Of a stretch of 64,000 nucleotides of DNA, positions 1-8,055 are shown in pieces. Under the pieces are notes generated by a model that ran no database searches, was not told the DNA's origin, and was given only the letters and a program-made list of their open reading frames with translations. The stretch is from Congzhengia minquanensis (GTDB taxonomy: Bacteria; Bacillota; Clostridia; UBA1381; UBA9506): assembly GCF_014384785.1 (NCBI RefSeq), contig NZ_JACRSU010000001.1:744001-808000 (forward strand), read 5' to 3'. The number at the start of each line of letters is the position of its first letter. Position 1 is the stretch's first letter. The translations under genes and the position numbers were made by a program.

Positions 1-2
1 GC

Positions 3-638
3 GGCGATATTTACTGGCTGAAACAGTTTGAAACCGGCGCGGTGCTTTGCCTGTGCGACTGCACGGGCCACGGAACGCCCGGCGCGCTGCTGTCCATGAT
101 TGTGGTGACGGCGCTGGACGCTTTGGTAACCGAGCAAAACTGCGGCGACACGGCCCAGGTGTTATATGCTCTCGACCGGCGGCTTGCCGGCAGCTTAAAC
201 GCTGGGAAAAACATCGGTGCCGGCGACATTCGCGACGGCGCAGATATTGCGGTTTTCTTTATTGGAAATGATGGAAATATCCGCCTGTCGTCTGCACGGA
301 TCCACGTGTTTGTGTGCCGCGGGGAAGATGTTAAAACGATTAAGGGACAGCGAATTACCATAGGCGATGGAAGCATTTCCGGCGCAGAGCAAATTGAAAC
401 CATCATTATTGAGGCCGGAAACGGCTGCGAGTGTTTTGCAGCAACGGACGGGCTGTTTGAGCAGGTGGGGGGAGAGAAAAAACTTCCCTTTGGATATTCC
501 AAATTCCGCGAGACGGTGAAAAAAAATTATGGTGCACCTTGCCAAAATACGGTGGACAGCGTGTGGGCAGCGCTTGAGCGCTATATGGGCGGCGAAACCC
601 AGCGGGACGACATCACGCTGATTGGCTTTAAACTTTAA
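3..638 (+). CDS. SpoIIE/PP2C-type serine phosphatase, C-terminal part (SiaA-like)
   Basis: The gene is cut by the window edge; the visible frame runs from base 3. The C-terminal phosphatase domain of a SpoIIE-family protein is seen: GDIYW at the start, then DCTGHGTPGALLSM near residues 19-32, and RDDITLIGF at the end, matching the conserved metal-binding acidic positions of PP2C phosphatases. In the SiaABC switch of Pseudomonas the matching protein dephosphorylates SiaC. The two genes that follow code for SiaB-like and SiaC-like proteins, so the same role is inferred. Any N-terminal sensor region lies outside the window. Confidence 0.85.
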   Translation, partial: GDIYWLKQFETGAVLCLCDCTGHGTPGALLSMIVVTALDALVTEQNCGDTAQVLYALDRRLAGSLNAGKNIGAGDIRDGADIAVFFIGNDGNIRLSSARIHVFVCRGEDVKTIKGQRITIGDGSISGAEQIETIIIEAGNGCECFAATDGLFEQVGGEKKLPFGYSKFRETVKKNYGAPCQNTVDSVWAALERYMGGETQRDDITLIGFKL

Positions 639-710
639 AGTGTATTTAACCGTACGAACGGAGCGGGAGAAATAAATTGACCTTTTTAAGCTTTAGGGAG
701 GATCGCTTTT

Positions 711-1274
711 ATGATTGATAACCTGTATGACTGTTACAAAATGGTGCAGGAAAACCACATCTGTTTCATTTATAACGGCCCCATCTGGGCCGACGGCGTT
801 GAGGGCATTGGCCAGACGCTGAGAAAGCGCCTGGAGTTCGAAGAGCTGCCGGTGGTTACTGCTCATTCTGTCTTCTCCATCTTTGTGGAGCAGATGTTTA
901 ACATTCTTTACTACGCTGCAGACAAAGAACTTTTGCTTGATGAAGCCACGGGGAAACAATTTCAGGTTGCTTCCGGCGTGTTTATGCTGGGAATTCGGGA
1001 CAAGCAGTATTACATACAATGCAGTAATAAAATAAAAAACAGCCAGGTTGAAGCAATGAAGAAAAGAATTGATTATTTAAACACCCTGGACAAACAGGAA
1101 CTGCGCAAAATCTACCGGGAAAAGATACGCGCTGAAAACGACGACCCGGACAGCCAGGGGGCCGGCATTGGGCTGATTGAAATTGCCCGCAGAGCCAGCT
1201 CAAAAATTGAGTATCGTTTTACGCCTTTAGATAGCGGCGATACGTTCTTTACATTGTTTGTGACGGTTGACTAA
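711..1274 (+). CDS. SiaB family protein kinase (DUF6272)
   Basis: A 187-residue protein with a GHKL-like layout: an N-box-like stretch FVEQMFNILYYAAD near residues 62-75 and a glycine-rich GAGIGLIEIARRAS near 149-162. SiaB proteins phosphorylate the STAS-like partner SiaC and oppose the SpoIIE phosphatase. The start follows a strong AGGGAGG site. The gene lies 72 bases after the phosphatase and 17 before the SiaC gene. Function is inferred from family and gene order. Confidence 0.8.
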   Translation: MIDNLYDCYKMVQENHICFIYNGPIWADGVEGIGQTLRKRLEFEELPVVTAHSVFSIFVEQMFNILYYAADKELLLDEATGKQFQVASGVFMLGIRDKQYYIQCSNKIKNSQVEAMKKRIDYLNTLDKQELRKIYREKIRAENDDPDSQGAGIGLIEIARRASSKIEYRFTPLDSGDTFFTLFVTVD

Positions 1275-1291
1275 ATAAGGAGGATGGATGA

Positions 1292-1672
1292 ATGTATCGG
1301 TTAGAATTGGAGAAAACCGGCTCAACGCCGTATATTTTAATTGACGAGGAAAAGGGATATATGCATTTTCAGGGAGAATGCTTTCACGAAAATGTGACGG
1401 AGTTTTTTCAGGATATCACCGGGTGGCTGAAATCATTTTTGGAAAGCGATTTTGAACAATTTGTGTTCGACTGTGAGCTAAAATATTTTAACAGCTCCAC
1501 TGCAAAACTGCTTTTAAACATGTTTTTAATGATGGAAAACGCCGCGAAAAACGGAAAAAACGTAACGGTGAACTGGATTGCGGCGGCGGACAGCGAAATT
1601 AACATAGAGTGCGGCGAAGATTTTGCCGCCGAGGTAAGAGAGCTAAACTTTCACATTGTGCTGCACGATTAG
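1292..1672 (+). CDS. SiaC family regulatory phosphoprotein (DUF1987)
   Basis: A 126-residue acidic protein with the SiaC/DUF1987 fold signature. The probable phosphorylation segment is FNSSTAK at residues 66-72 (Ser68, Ser69, Thr70), equivalent to the threonine region used in Pseudomonas SiaC. It is the expected target of the upstream kinase and phosphatase. In Pseudomonas, unphosphorylated SiaC activates the diguanylate cyclase SiaD; no cyclase adjoins this operon, so the output partner is unknown. AGGAGG lies just before the start. Confidence 0.8.
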   Translation: MYRLELEKTGSTPYILIDEEKGYMHFQGECFHENVTEFFQDITGWLKSFLESDFEQFVFDCELKYFNSSTAKLLLNMFLMMENAAKNGKNVTVNWIAAADSEINIECGEDFAAEVRELNFHIVLHD

Positions 1673-1684
1673 GAGGAGATTATC

Positions 1685-2458
1685 ATGGCAGACTGGAACG
1701 CAGATCAATATTTAAAATTCCGCGCCCAAAGAACACAGCCGGCGGTTGATTTGGCCGAAAAAATTGGGCTTGCAAATCCTGAAACCATTTTAGACATTGG
1801 TTGCGGGCCGGGCAACAGCACGGCTGTTTTGCGCAAAAAATATCCCAATGCCAAAATTCTTGGGATTGATGTTTCGGAGAATATGATTGAAACCGCAAAA
1901 AAAACATATCCCGACATAGAGTTTTTACTTTTAGACGCGGGAAAGGATTTAGATAAACTTAACAGAACGTTCGACGCGGCGTTTTCCAACGCCTGTATTC
2001 AATGGATTCCCAACCACCGCGCTCTGATCCCCAGTATGCTGTCTGTTTTAAATGTGGGCGGCGTGCTGGCCGTTCAAATGCCCATGAACTATGACGAACC
2101 CATTCACCAGATCATCGGCAGGCTGGCCGCAAGTGACCGGTGGCGGGAAAAGCTGGGCACACCGCGGGTGTTTCACAATCTGCCCCAGGGGGAATATTTC
2201 GATTTGCTGGCAGAACATGCAAGCGATTTTACCATGTGGCAAACGACCTATTTCCACCGCATGGCCTCGCATGATGCCATTATGGAATGGTATTCAGGCA
2301 CAGGCCTGCGTCCATATCTAAACGCGCTGGCCGACGAAGCTGACCGCGCGCGCTTTTACAAAGAAGTGTTTGATGAGGTAAAACAAGCCTATCCGATGCA
2401 GGAAAACGGTGAAATTATTTTCCGGTTTCCGCGGCTGTTTTTCACGGCTGTTAAATAA
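1685..2458 (+). CDS. tam: SAM-dependent methyltransferase, trans-aconitate methyltransferase type
   Basis: A 257-residue class I SAM methyltransferase. Motif I is ILDIGCGPGNSTAVL at residues 35-49, followed by an acidic loop and the NACIQWIPN segment typical of Tam-like enzymes. Family members methylate trans-aconitate, relieving aconitase inhibition. Length and N-terminus (MADWNADQYLKF) agree with the family, but the substrate is not proven. The gene sits 12 bases after the siaC-like gene with its own AGGAGG site, so it is probably the last gene of that operon. Confidence 0.75.
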   Translation: MADWNADQYLKFRAQRTQPAVDLAEKIGLANPETILDIGCGPGNSTAVLRKKYPNAKILGIDVSENMIETAKKTYPDIEFLLLDAGKDLDKLNRTFDAAFSNACIQWIPNHRALIPSMLSVLNVGGVLAVQMPMNYDEPIHQIIGRLAASDRWREKLGTPRVFHNLPQGEYFDLLAEHASDFTMWQTTYFHRMASHDAIMEWYSGTGLRPYLNALADEADRARFYKEVFDEVKQAYPMQENGEIIFRFPRLFFTAVK

Positions 2459-2484
2459 GGAGGAAGCGGTTTCGCTTCCTCCTT
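2457..2484. terminator. Bidirectional terminator between convergent genes
   Basis: A perfect 12-base inverted repeat (2457-2468 with 2473-2484, loop GTTT) overlaps the last bases of the methyltransferase gene and stops just short of the convergent VOC gene. Confidence 0.8.
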
Positions 2485-2485
2485 A

Positions 2486-2953
2486 TTATTTTGCGTTTGC
2501 TTTCACATATTTTACAGGTACATCCATACGTTGTGCGGTTTCCTCTACGGTCATGCCGCTGTTTAAAAACCGTTTGCACACAAGCTTCATGTTTTCGCCT
2601 ACTTCAATAATATGCCCGTCCGGGTCGTAAAACCGCACCACCCGCTGTCCCCACCGGTGCTCGAACACGGGATGCACATAGGTGATGGAGCCTAATGCTT
2701 CCAGCTTTTTTATAAATCCGTCAAAATCGTCTTCTTCAAAGCAGATTTCCGTGTCGTTACCACAAAACCGAATTTCATCTTGGCCCTTCTGCAAAAATTC
2801 CGACCAGGTTTCTATGGTCTGCAGTGCCACCCCGCCTGTTAAGGTCACGTTGGCGCCGAAATCTAAAATTATCTTTAAACCAAGCACCTCTTTATAAAAT
2901 TGTTTCGAAACCTCTAAATCTTTTACCGCTAAAAGCGGACACTGATATTTCAT
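2486..2953 (-). CDS. VOC superfamily protein (glyoxalase/bleomycin-resistance fold) with C-terminal HTH-like tail
   Basis: A 155-residue vicinal-oxygen-chelate protein. It opens with LLAVKDLEVSKQFYKEVLG and has the usual FYDPDGHIIEVGEN metal-site strand near residues 109-122. The last 30 residues (GMTVEETAQRMDVPVKYV) resemble a short HTH-like appendage found on some clostridial VOC proteins. Substrate unknown. The start is set by GGAGG about 10 bases upstream. The ATG overlaps the stop of the vestigial MFS reading frame. Confidence 0.75.
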   Translation of the reverse strand: MKYQCPLLAVKDLEVSKQFYKEVLGLKIILDFGANVTLTGGVALQTIETWSEFLQKGQDEIRFCGNDTEICFEEDDFDGFIKKLEALGSITYVHPVFEHRWGQRVVRFYDPDGHIIEVGENMKLVCKRFLNSGMTVEETAQRMDVPVKYVKANAK

Positions 2954-3075
2954 TTAAAATTTCCTCCTTTTTCTTTTGTGCCCATCAGAGGCAGACGCAA
3001 AACCTCACTGGACAAAATGGAAATGGCCTGTCCCGTCCATATGGTATAAAATTTCCGTTTCCAGTTTTTGTTCAT
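2950..3075 (-). pseudogene. Vestigial N-terminus of an MFS macrolide-type efflux transporter
   Basis: A 41-codon frame starting at 3075 directly after the mutY stop, with GGAG upstream. Residues 4-21 (NWKRKFYTIWTGQAISIL) match the start of Mef-like MFS exporters, which begin with NWKRKF(Y/F)xIWxGQA. After about 27 codons the similarity ends, and the frame runs into the VOC ribosome site and stops in an ATGA overlap. This looks like the remnant of a transporter that lost nearly all of its body by deletion. Confidence 0.55.
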
Positions 3076-3084
3076 TTGCTTCTC

Positions 3085-4134
3085 CTAAATCAGTTCTAAA
3101 AATTTTTTAAAGGCTGTGGGCAGTGCAATTTCGTTTAAAAGCTGGTCTTGCGTTACCCAGATAAGGGAGTTTACATTGTTTTTTACCCTAAAGCAGTAGC
3201 ACGTCATGTCCCATTCAATGTGGGTAAAAATGTGCTTGCGCTTTGCAGACTGCAAAATATTCGCCGGAGCAAATCCCTCCTCTTCCAGCATTGACGCGGC
3301 CTGATTCACAGTCAGTGCGCCCAAAACGTTGGGCAATTCCCACATGCCGGCCAAAAGCCCTTGCTCCGGCCGTTTGTTTAACGCAATTTTTCCGCCGCAT
3401 TTCAGCAAGAACACCGTGCGTTTTTCCTTTTTTCGTGCGGCTTTTGCCGGACGGACAGGAAGCGCAAGCTGGGTGCCGTTTGCATGTGCCCTGCAAAAGC
3501 CGTTTGCCGGGCACACAGAGCAGTTTGGCGCGCCGTTGGGGATACATACCGTTGCGCCAAGCTCCATGAGGCTTTGCGTAAAATCGCCGCAGCGGCCCTT
3601 AGGATAGCAGGCCGCCAGCGCGCGGGAAATTTCCTTTTTCACGGCGGGCTGGTGAATGGGGGCAAACAGCTCGGTGATCCGCGTAACTACCCGCAGCACA
3701 TTGCCGTCCACCGCGGGGGTGGGAAGATTAAAGCAGATTGACGCCACCGCTCCGGCGGTATAGTCCCCCACGCCCGGCAGGGACAAAATGTCTTCATACG
3801 TTTGCGGAAACACGCCGCCGAACTTTTCCACAATGGTAATTGCGGCCTTTTTTAAGTTTTTTGCCCGGGTATAATAGCCCAGCCCCTCCCACAGCTTAAA
3901 AAGCTGATCGTCCGGCGCGGCAGCCAAAGCGGATATGGTGGGCAGGTCATTTAAAAACCTTGTGTAATATTGTTTTACGGCCTCAACCCGCGTTTGCTGA
4001 AGCATAATTTCTGAAAGCCACACGCGGTAGGGGTCGGTCGTTTCCCGCCAGGGCAGGGGCCGGGCATTTTTTTCATACCAGGCCAGCAGTGCTTCCGGCA
4101 GGCGGGCAATTTGTTTTTTTATTGTTTCTTCCAT
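3085..4134 (-). CDS. mutY: Adenine DNA glycosylase MutY
   Basis: A 349-residue MutY, which removes adenine mispaired with 8-oxoguanine. Seen: SEIMLQQTRVEAV with catalytic Glu42, the helix-hairpin-helix LPGVGDYTAGAV at 119-130, VDGNVLRV with Asp143, an iron-sulfur set Cys197/205/208/214, and a C-terminal NUDIX-like MutT domain. The first iron-sulfur gap is seven residues rather than the usual six. Read leftward; the rrf2-type gene diverges from it. Confidence 0.93.
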   Translation of the reverse strand: MEETIKKQIARLPEALLAWYEKNARPLPWRETTDPYRVWLSEIMLQQTRVEAVKQYYTRFLNDLPTISALAAAPDDQLFKLWEGLGYYTRAKNLKKAAITIVEKFGGVFPQTYEDILSLPGVGDYTAGAVASICFNLPTPAVDGNVLRVVTRITELFAPIHQPAVKKEISRALAACYPKGRCGDFTQSLMELGATVCIPNGAPNCSVCPANGFCRAHANGTQLALPVRPAKAARKKEKRTVFLLKCGGKIALNKRPEQGLLAGMWELPNVLGALTVNQAASMLEEEGFAPANILQSAKRKHIFTHIEWDMTCYCFRVKNNVNSLIWVTQDQLLNEIALPTAFKKFLELI

Positions 4135-4258
4135 TTGGATCTCCTATTGTTATACACCTTAATACGTAACTTTTGTTTTGCAAAAGTTTTTATTGAAATC
4201 TTATTATAAAAACCCAATTTTATTGTACAATAAAATATGGTAGTTGTCAAACTTTTGC

Positions 4259-4287
4259 TTGATTTCCCATAAAACCTGTAGTATAAT
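4259..4287 (+). promoter_or_regulatory. Sigma-A promoter of the Rrf2 regulator
   Basis: TTGATT (4259-4264), 17-base spacer, TATAAT (4282-4287), about 37 bases before the chosen start codon. Confidence 0.7.
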
Positions 4288-4324
4288 AGGAATTAAGAAA
4301 CTACGGAAAAGGAGAGATAAATTT

Positions 4325-4756
4325 ATGCTGGTTTCGACGAAAGGGCGCTATGCGCTGCGGGTAATGATTGATTTGGCGGAAAACAGCACAGGCGGGTTTA
4401 TTCCGCTGAAAGACATTGCAGGCAGACAGGATATTTCGGAAAAATATTTAGAAAACATTATTTCCATGCTGACCAAGGCGGGGATGCTGGAAGGGCTTCG
4501 CGGCAAAGGCGGCGGCTATAAGCTGACTCAGACGCCGGAGCATTACACCGTGGGCAGCATTTTAAAAGTAACTGAGGGATCGTTAGCGCCGGTGAGCTGT
4601 TTGGCGGAGGACTCGAACAGCTGCAAAAACGCATCGGACTGCAAAACCCTGCCCATGTGGAAGCGTCTGGACAAAATGATTGACGATTTTTTTGAGGGAA
4701 TTACCTTAGCCGATATTGCCTTTCCTAACCACGGTGGCGGCGACTATGTGATTTAA
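4325..4756 (+). CDS. Rrf2 family transcriptional regulator (IscR/CymR-like)
   Basis: A 143-residue Rrf2 protein: MLVSTKGRYALRVMIDLA at the start, winged HTH with DISEKYLENIISMLTKAGML near 36-55, and the GLRGKGGGYKL wing. Three cysteines at 92, 100 and 106 lie where IscR binds a 2Fe-2S cluster, so iron-sulfur sensing is possible. The ATG at 4325 is preferred because AAAGGAGAG lies upstream; an earlier in-frame ATG overlaps the promoter. It stands just before metY-cysK, as CymR-type sulfur regulators often do. Confidence 0.85.
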   Translation: MLVSTKGRYALRVMIDLAENSTGGFIPLKDIAGRQDISEKYLENIISMLTKAGMLEGLRGKGGGYKLTQTPEHYTVGSILKVTEGSLAPVSCLAEDSNSCKNASDCKTLPMWKRLDKMIDDFFEGITLADIAFPNHGGGDYVI

Positions 4757-4768
4757 AAAAATTTATAT

Positions 4769-4821
4769 TTTCCTATTGACAAGATAGGAAATTCGTGTTA
4801 TAATCACTATAAACCTATAGG
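4769..4821 (+). promoter_or_regulatory. metY-cysK promoter with Rrf2-type operator
   Basis: TTGACA (4776-4781), 17-base spacer and TATAAT (4799-4804). The -35 box lies inside a perfect inverted repeat (8-base arms 4769-4776 and 4784-4791, TTTCCTAT/ATAGGAAA). A second palindrome CCTATAGG at 4814-4821 falls near the transcript start. Repression by the upstream Rrf2 protein is inferred from this layout. Confidence 0.7.
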
Positions 4822-4942
4822 AAAGGTGGGATTTGTGTGACACTTCTTTTTGAAGCACTGCTCCGCATGAATTTCCGTTTCGGTCGAATGTGTGTTGTGA
4901 GGAATGCAAAACAACATTTATAATTTGAAAGGAACGGTTAAT

Positions 4943-6229
4943 ATGACAGAGAAAAAACAATATAAATTTGAAACCATTCAGGTGCACGCAGGCCAGGAGG
5001 AACCCGACAGCGCAACGGGCGCAAGGGCTGTGCCCATTTATGCCACCACGTCGTATGTTTTTGAAAACAGCGCCCAGGCGGCGGGGCGGTTTGCCCTTTC
5101 AGAGGGCGGGAACATTTATACCAGGCTTATGAATCCCACCACAGACGTGTTTGAAAAGCGCATTGCGGCCTTAGAGGGCGGTGCAGCGGCCTTGGCCACA
5201 GCTTCTGGCAGCGCTGCAATTGCCTATGCAGTGCAGAACATTGCGGCATGCGGCGACCACATTGTGTCGTCGAAATCGGTTTACGGCGGTACATATAATC
5301 TGTTTGCCAACACACTGCCGGAGTTTGGCATTACCACCACCTTTGTGGACGGCAGCAAACCGGAAAATTTTGAAAAGGCCATTCAAAAAAATACAAAAGC
5401 GGTTTATTTAGAGTCACTTGGAAACCCCAATTCGGATATAATAGATTTAGAGGCCGTAGCAAGCCTCGCCCACCGAAACGGAATTCCTGTGATTGTTGAC
5501 AACACTTTTGCAACGCCTTTCCTGTTCCGTCCGATTGAGCACGGGGCGGACGTAGTCGTGCACAGCGCCACAAAATTTATCGGCGGGCACGGCAGCGTGA
5601 TGGGCGGCGCCATTATAGACGGCGGCACATTTTGCTGGGACAACGGCAAATTTCCCGGTCTTTCCCGGCCCAACCCGTCGTATCACGGTATTGTTTACAC
5701 TGAGGCCTGCGGAAATTTGGCATATATTATGAAAATCCGCACAACCTTAATGAGAGACACCGGGGCGTGCATCTCACCTTTTCATTCCTTTGCGCTTTTG
5801 CAAGGGCTTGAAACGCTCTCCCTGCGGGTGGAGCGTCACGTGGAAAACGCGCTTAAGGTAGTTCAATTTCTGAAAAAGCACCCCAAGGTGAAACGGGTGC
5901 ACCACCCTTCCCTTTCCGCCGGGCGCGAAAAGGAGCTTTATAACCGGTATTATCCAAATGGCGGCGGCTCCATTTTCACCTTCGAGCTTGACGGAAGCGA
6001 AGAGCAGGCGAAAAAGTTTACGGAGAGCTTAACGCTTTTTTCGCTGCTGGCCAATGTGGCAGACGTGAAATCGCTGGTGATTCACCCGGCATCTACCACC
6101 CACTCCCAGCTCTCGGAAGAGGAGCTGCTGGCAGCGGGCATCACACCGCAGACCGTGCGGCTTTCTATTGGAACAGAACATATTGACGATTTAATTGACG
6201 ACTTAAAGCAAGGATTTGATAAAATTTAG
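4943..6229 (+). CDS. metY: O-acetylhomoserine sulfhydrylase (Cys/Met metabolism PLP enzyme)
   Basis: A 428-residue PLP-dependent enzyme of the MetY class. It has the N-terminal [31 protein letters not shown] block, [10 protein letters not shown] for cofactor binding, and [16 protein letters not shown] with the Schiff-base Lys211. It makes homocysteine from O-acetylhomoserine and sulfide. The ATG at 4943 follows GAAAGGAAC; an in-frame ATG 39 bases earlier has no ribosome site. It is probably co-transcribed with cysK, 18 bases downstream. Confidence 0.9.
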   Translation: MTEKKQYKFETIQVHAGQEEPDSATGARAVPIYATTSYVFENSAQAAGRFALSEGGNIYTRLMNPTTDVFEKRIAALEGGAAALATASGSAAIAYAVQNIAACGDHIVSSKSVYGGTYNLFANTLPEFGITTTFVDGSKPENFEKAIQKNTKAVYLESLGNPNSDIIDLEAVASLAHRNGIPVIVDNTFATPFLFRPIEHGADVVVHSATKFIGGHGSVMGGAIIDGGTFCWDNGKFPGLSRPNPSYHGIVYTEACGNLAYIMKIRTTLMRDTGACISPFHSFALLQGLETLSLRVERHVENALKVVQFLKKHPKVKRVHHPSLSAGREKELYNRYYPNGGGSIFTFELDGSEEQAKKFTESLTLFSLLANVADVKSLVIHPASTTHSQLSEEELLAAGITPQTVRLSIGTEHIDDLIDDLKQGFDKI

Positions 6230-6247
6230 ATTGAAGGAGCGTTATTT

Positions 6248-7177
6248 ATGGCAAGAATTTTTCATTCGGCAGATGAACTTATCGGCAGAACGCCGCTTTT
6301 AGAGCTTTCCCACATTGAACAGGAACACCGCCTATCGGCGCGGATTCTGGCAAAGCTGGAATATTTTAATCCGGCCGGCTCGGTGAAAGACCGGGTGGCC
6401 ATGGCCATGCTGGACGACGCGGAAAAGAAAGGTCTAATTGACGCGGGCACAGTAATCATTGAGCCCACCAGCGGCAACACAGGCATTGGCCTTGCATCGG
6501 TTGCGGCGGCAAGAGGCTATAAAATTATTATTGTTATGCCGGAAACCATGTCGGTTGAGCGCCGCCAGCTCATGAAGGCCTTTGGCGCAGAGCTTGTGCT
6601 TACTGACGGGGCAAAGGGCATGAACGGTGCAATTGAAAAGGCAAATCAGCTCATGAGCCAGTTTCCCAACAGCTTTATCCCCAGTCAGTTTACCAACCCG
6701 GCCAACCCGGAAATTCACCGCCTTACAACAGGGCCGGAAATTTGGGAGGACACCGACGGTAAGGTAGATATTTTTGTGGCCGGCGTAGGTACAGGCGGCA
6801 CCATTACCGGCGTGGGCGAGTTTTTAAAGTCGAAAAATCCTGCCATCTCCATTGTGGCAGTGGAACCGGCGGCTTCCGCCGTGCTCTCCGGCGGTGCGGC
6901 CGGGCCCCACAAAATTCAGGGTATTGGCGCGGGGTTTGTGCCTAAGGTGCTGAACACCGAAATTTATGATGAAATTATTCAGGTGGAAAACAGTGCAGCC
7001 TTTGCGGCGGGAAAATCCGTCGGCAGAAAAGAGGGCATTTTGGTAGGCATTTCCTCTGGTGCAGCGGTGTTTGCTGCGGTGGAGCTTGCAAAACGGCCGG
7101 AAAACGCAGGGAAAACCATTGTTACCCTGCTGCCCGACACCGGCGACCGGTATTTGTCAACCCCCATGTTCGACTAA
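6248..7177 (+). CDS. cysK: Cysteine synthase A
   Basis: A 309-residue O-acetylserine sulfhydrylase. PLP lysine is Lys47 in [15 protein letters not shown]; the substrate loop is [11 protein letters not shown], and [12 protein letters not shown] binds the cofactor phosphate. It makes cysteine from O-acetylserine and sulfide. AAGGAGC precedes the ATG. It forms an operon with metY under the Rrf2-type operator. Confidence 0.93.
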   Translation: MARIFHSADELIGRTPLLELSHIEQEHRLSARILAKLEYFNPAGSVKDRVAMAMLDDAEKKGLIDAGTVIIEPTSGNTGIGLASVAAARGYKIIIVMPETMSVERRQLMKAFGAELVLTDGAKGMNGAIEKANQLMSQFPNSFIPSQFTNPANPEIHRLTTGPEIWEDTDGKVDIFVAGVGTGGTITGVGEFLKSKNPAISIVAVEPAASAVLSGGAAGPHKIQGIGAGFVPKVLNTEIYDEIIQVENSAAFAAGKSVGRKEGILVGISSGAAVFAAVELAKRPENAGKTIVTLLPDTGDRYLSTPMFD

Positions 7178-7183
7178 CGAAGC

Positions 7184-7209
7184 AAAGCGCGGCCAAAAGG
7201 CCGCGCTTT
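7184..7209. terminator. Terminator after cysK, shared with the convergent aldolase
   Basis: Perfect 11-base GC-rich stem (7184-7194 with 7199-7209, loop AAAA) followed by ATTTTTG. Confidence 0.85.
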
Positions 7210-7224
7210 ATTTTTGTATTCACC

Positions 7225-8055
7225 TTACAGTTTTGAAAACGTTTTAATCGCATTTTTTACGTCTTCCCGCATGGCCTTTTCGGCGCAGACGGCAATATCG
7301 TGGAAAAAGGTTTTGTCCGGTAAGTTCTGAACAGCCGTTCCGCCGGCTTTTGCCATGTAGGTATAATAGTTAATTTTTCTCACGCCGCGCTCAATTACCT
7401 TTAAATAGTCCTCGCGGCTCACACCGGAGCCGCCGTGCATTACAATGGGCACATCAATCAGCTCGTGAATTTTTTCCAGCCTTTCAAAATCCAGCTTTGG
7501 CGTTTCCAGATAGATGCCGTGGGCCGTGCCAAAGGCGCAGGCCAGCGCATCGACTCCAGTTTTTTCAACAAATGTTTTGGCGGTTTGCGGATCTGTGTAA
7601 ATGCTCTCTCCGCCGCCTTCTCCCGCTTCCCTTGCGCCCATGCTTCCAATTTCTGCCTCTACCGAAGCGCCGTAGCGGCCGGCCATTTTCACCGCAATGG
7701 CGGTGTTGGCAAGGTTTTGCTCCAGGGTTAGCTCTGAACCGTCATACATCACCGAGGAAAAGCCCAGTTCAAGGGCGCGGTTTAAATAGCCCAGGTCGGT
7801 TCCGTGGTCTAAATGTACGCACACAGGAACCGAGGCCCTGTCCGCCATGAACACCATAAGCGGCGCCATGTCAAACAGCTTGCACAGTCCCATCTCCTCG
7901 TGCACCTGGGCGTGCATAATGATGACGGGCTTGTTAAGCTCCTCCGCTCCCTTTATAATGGCAAACAGGCTTTCTAAATTCGGTGTGTTAAAAGCGCCGA
8001 CAGCAATTTGCTCCGCCTCCGCGGTTTTTAAAATATCTGACAATGATACAATCAT
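7225..8055 (-). CDS. Class II fructose/tagatose-bisphosphate aldolase family protein
   Basis: A 276-residue zinc aldolase. Metal and catalytic residues are seen as HLDHGTD (Asp83, His84), AFGTAHGIY (His179) and HGGSG (His207). Family members cleave ketose bisphosphates or ketose 1-phosphates. It overlaps the upstream FGGY kinase by four bases, so kinase and aldolase probably act in sequence: phosphorylation of a ketose, then cleavage to dihydroxyacetone phosphate and an aldehyde. The sugar is not identified. Confidence 0.85.
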   Translation of the reverse strand: MIVSLSDILKTAEAEQIAVGAFNTPNLESLFAIIKGAEELNKPVIIMHAQVHEEMGLCKLFDMAPLMVFMADRASVPVCVHLDHGTDLGYLNRALELGFSSVMYDGSELTLEQNLANTAIAVKMAGRYGASVEAEIGSMGAREAGEGGGESIYTDPQTAKTFVEKTGVDALACAFGTAHGIYLETPKLDFERLEKIHELIDVPIVMHGGSGVSREDYLKVIERGVRKINYYTYMAKAGGTAVQNLPDKTFFHDIAVCAEKAMREDVKNAIKTFSKL

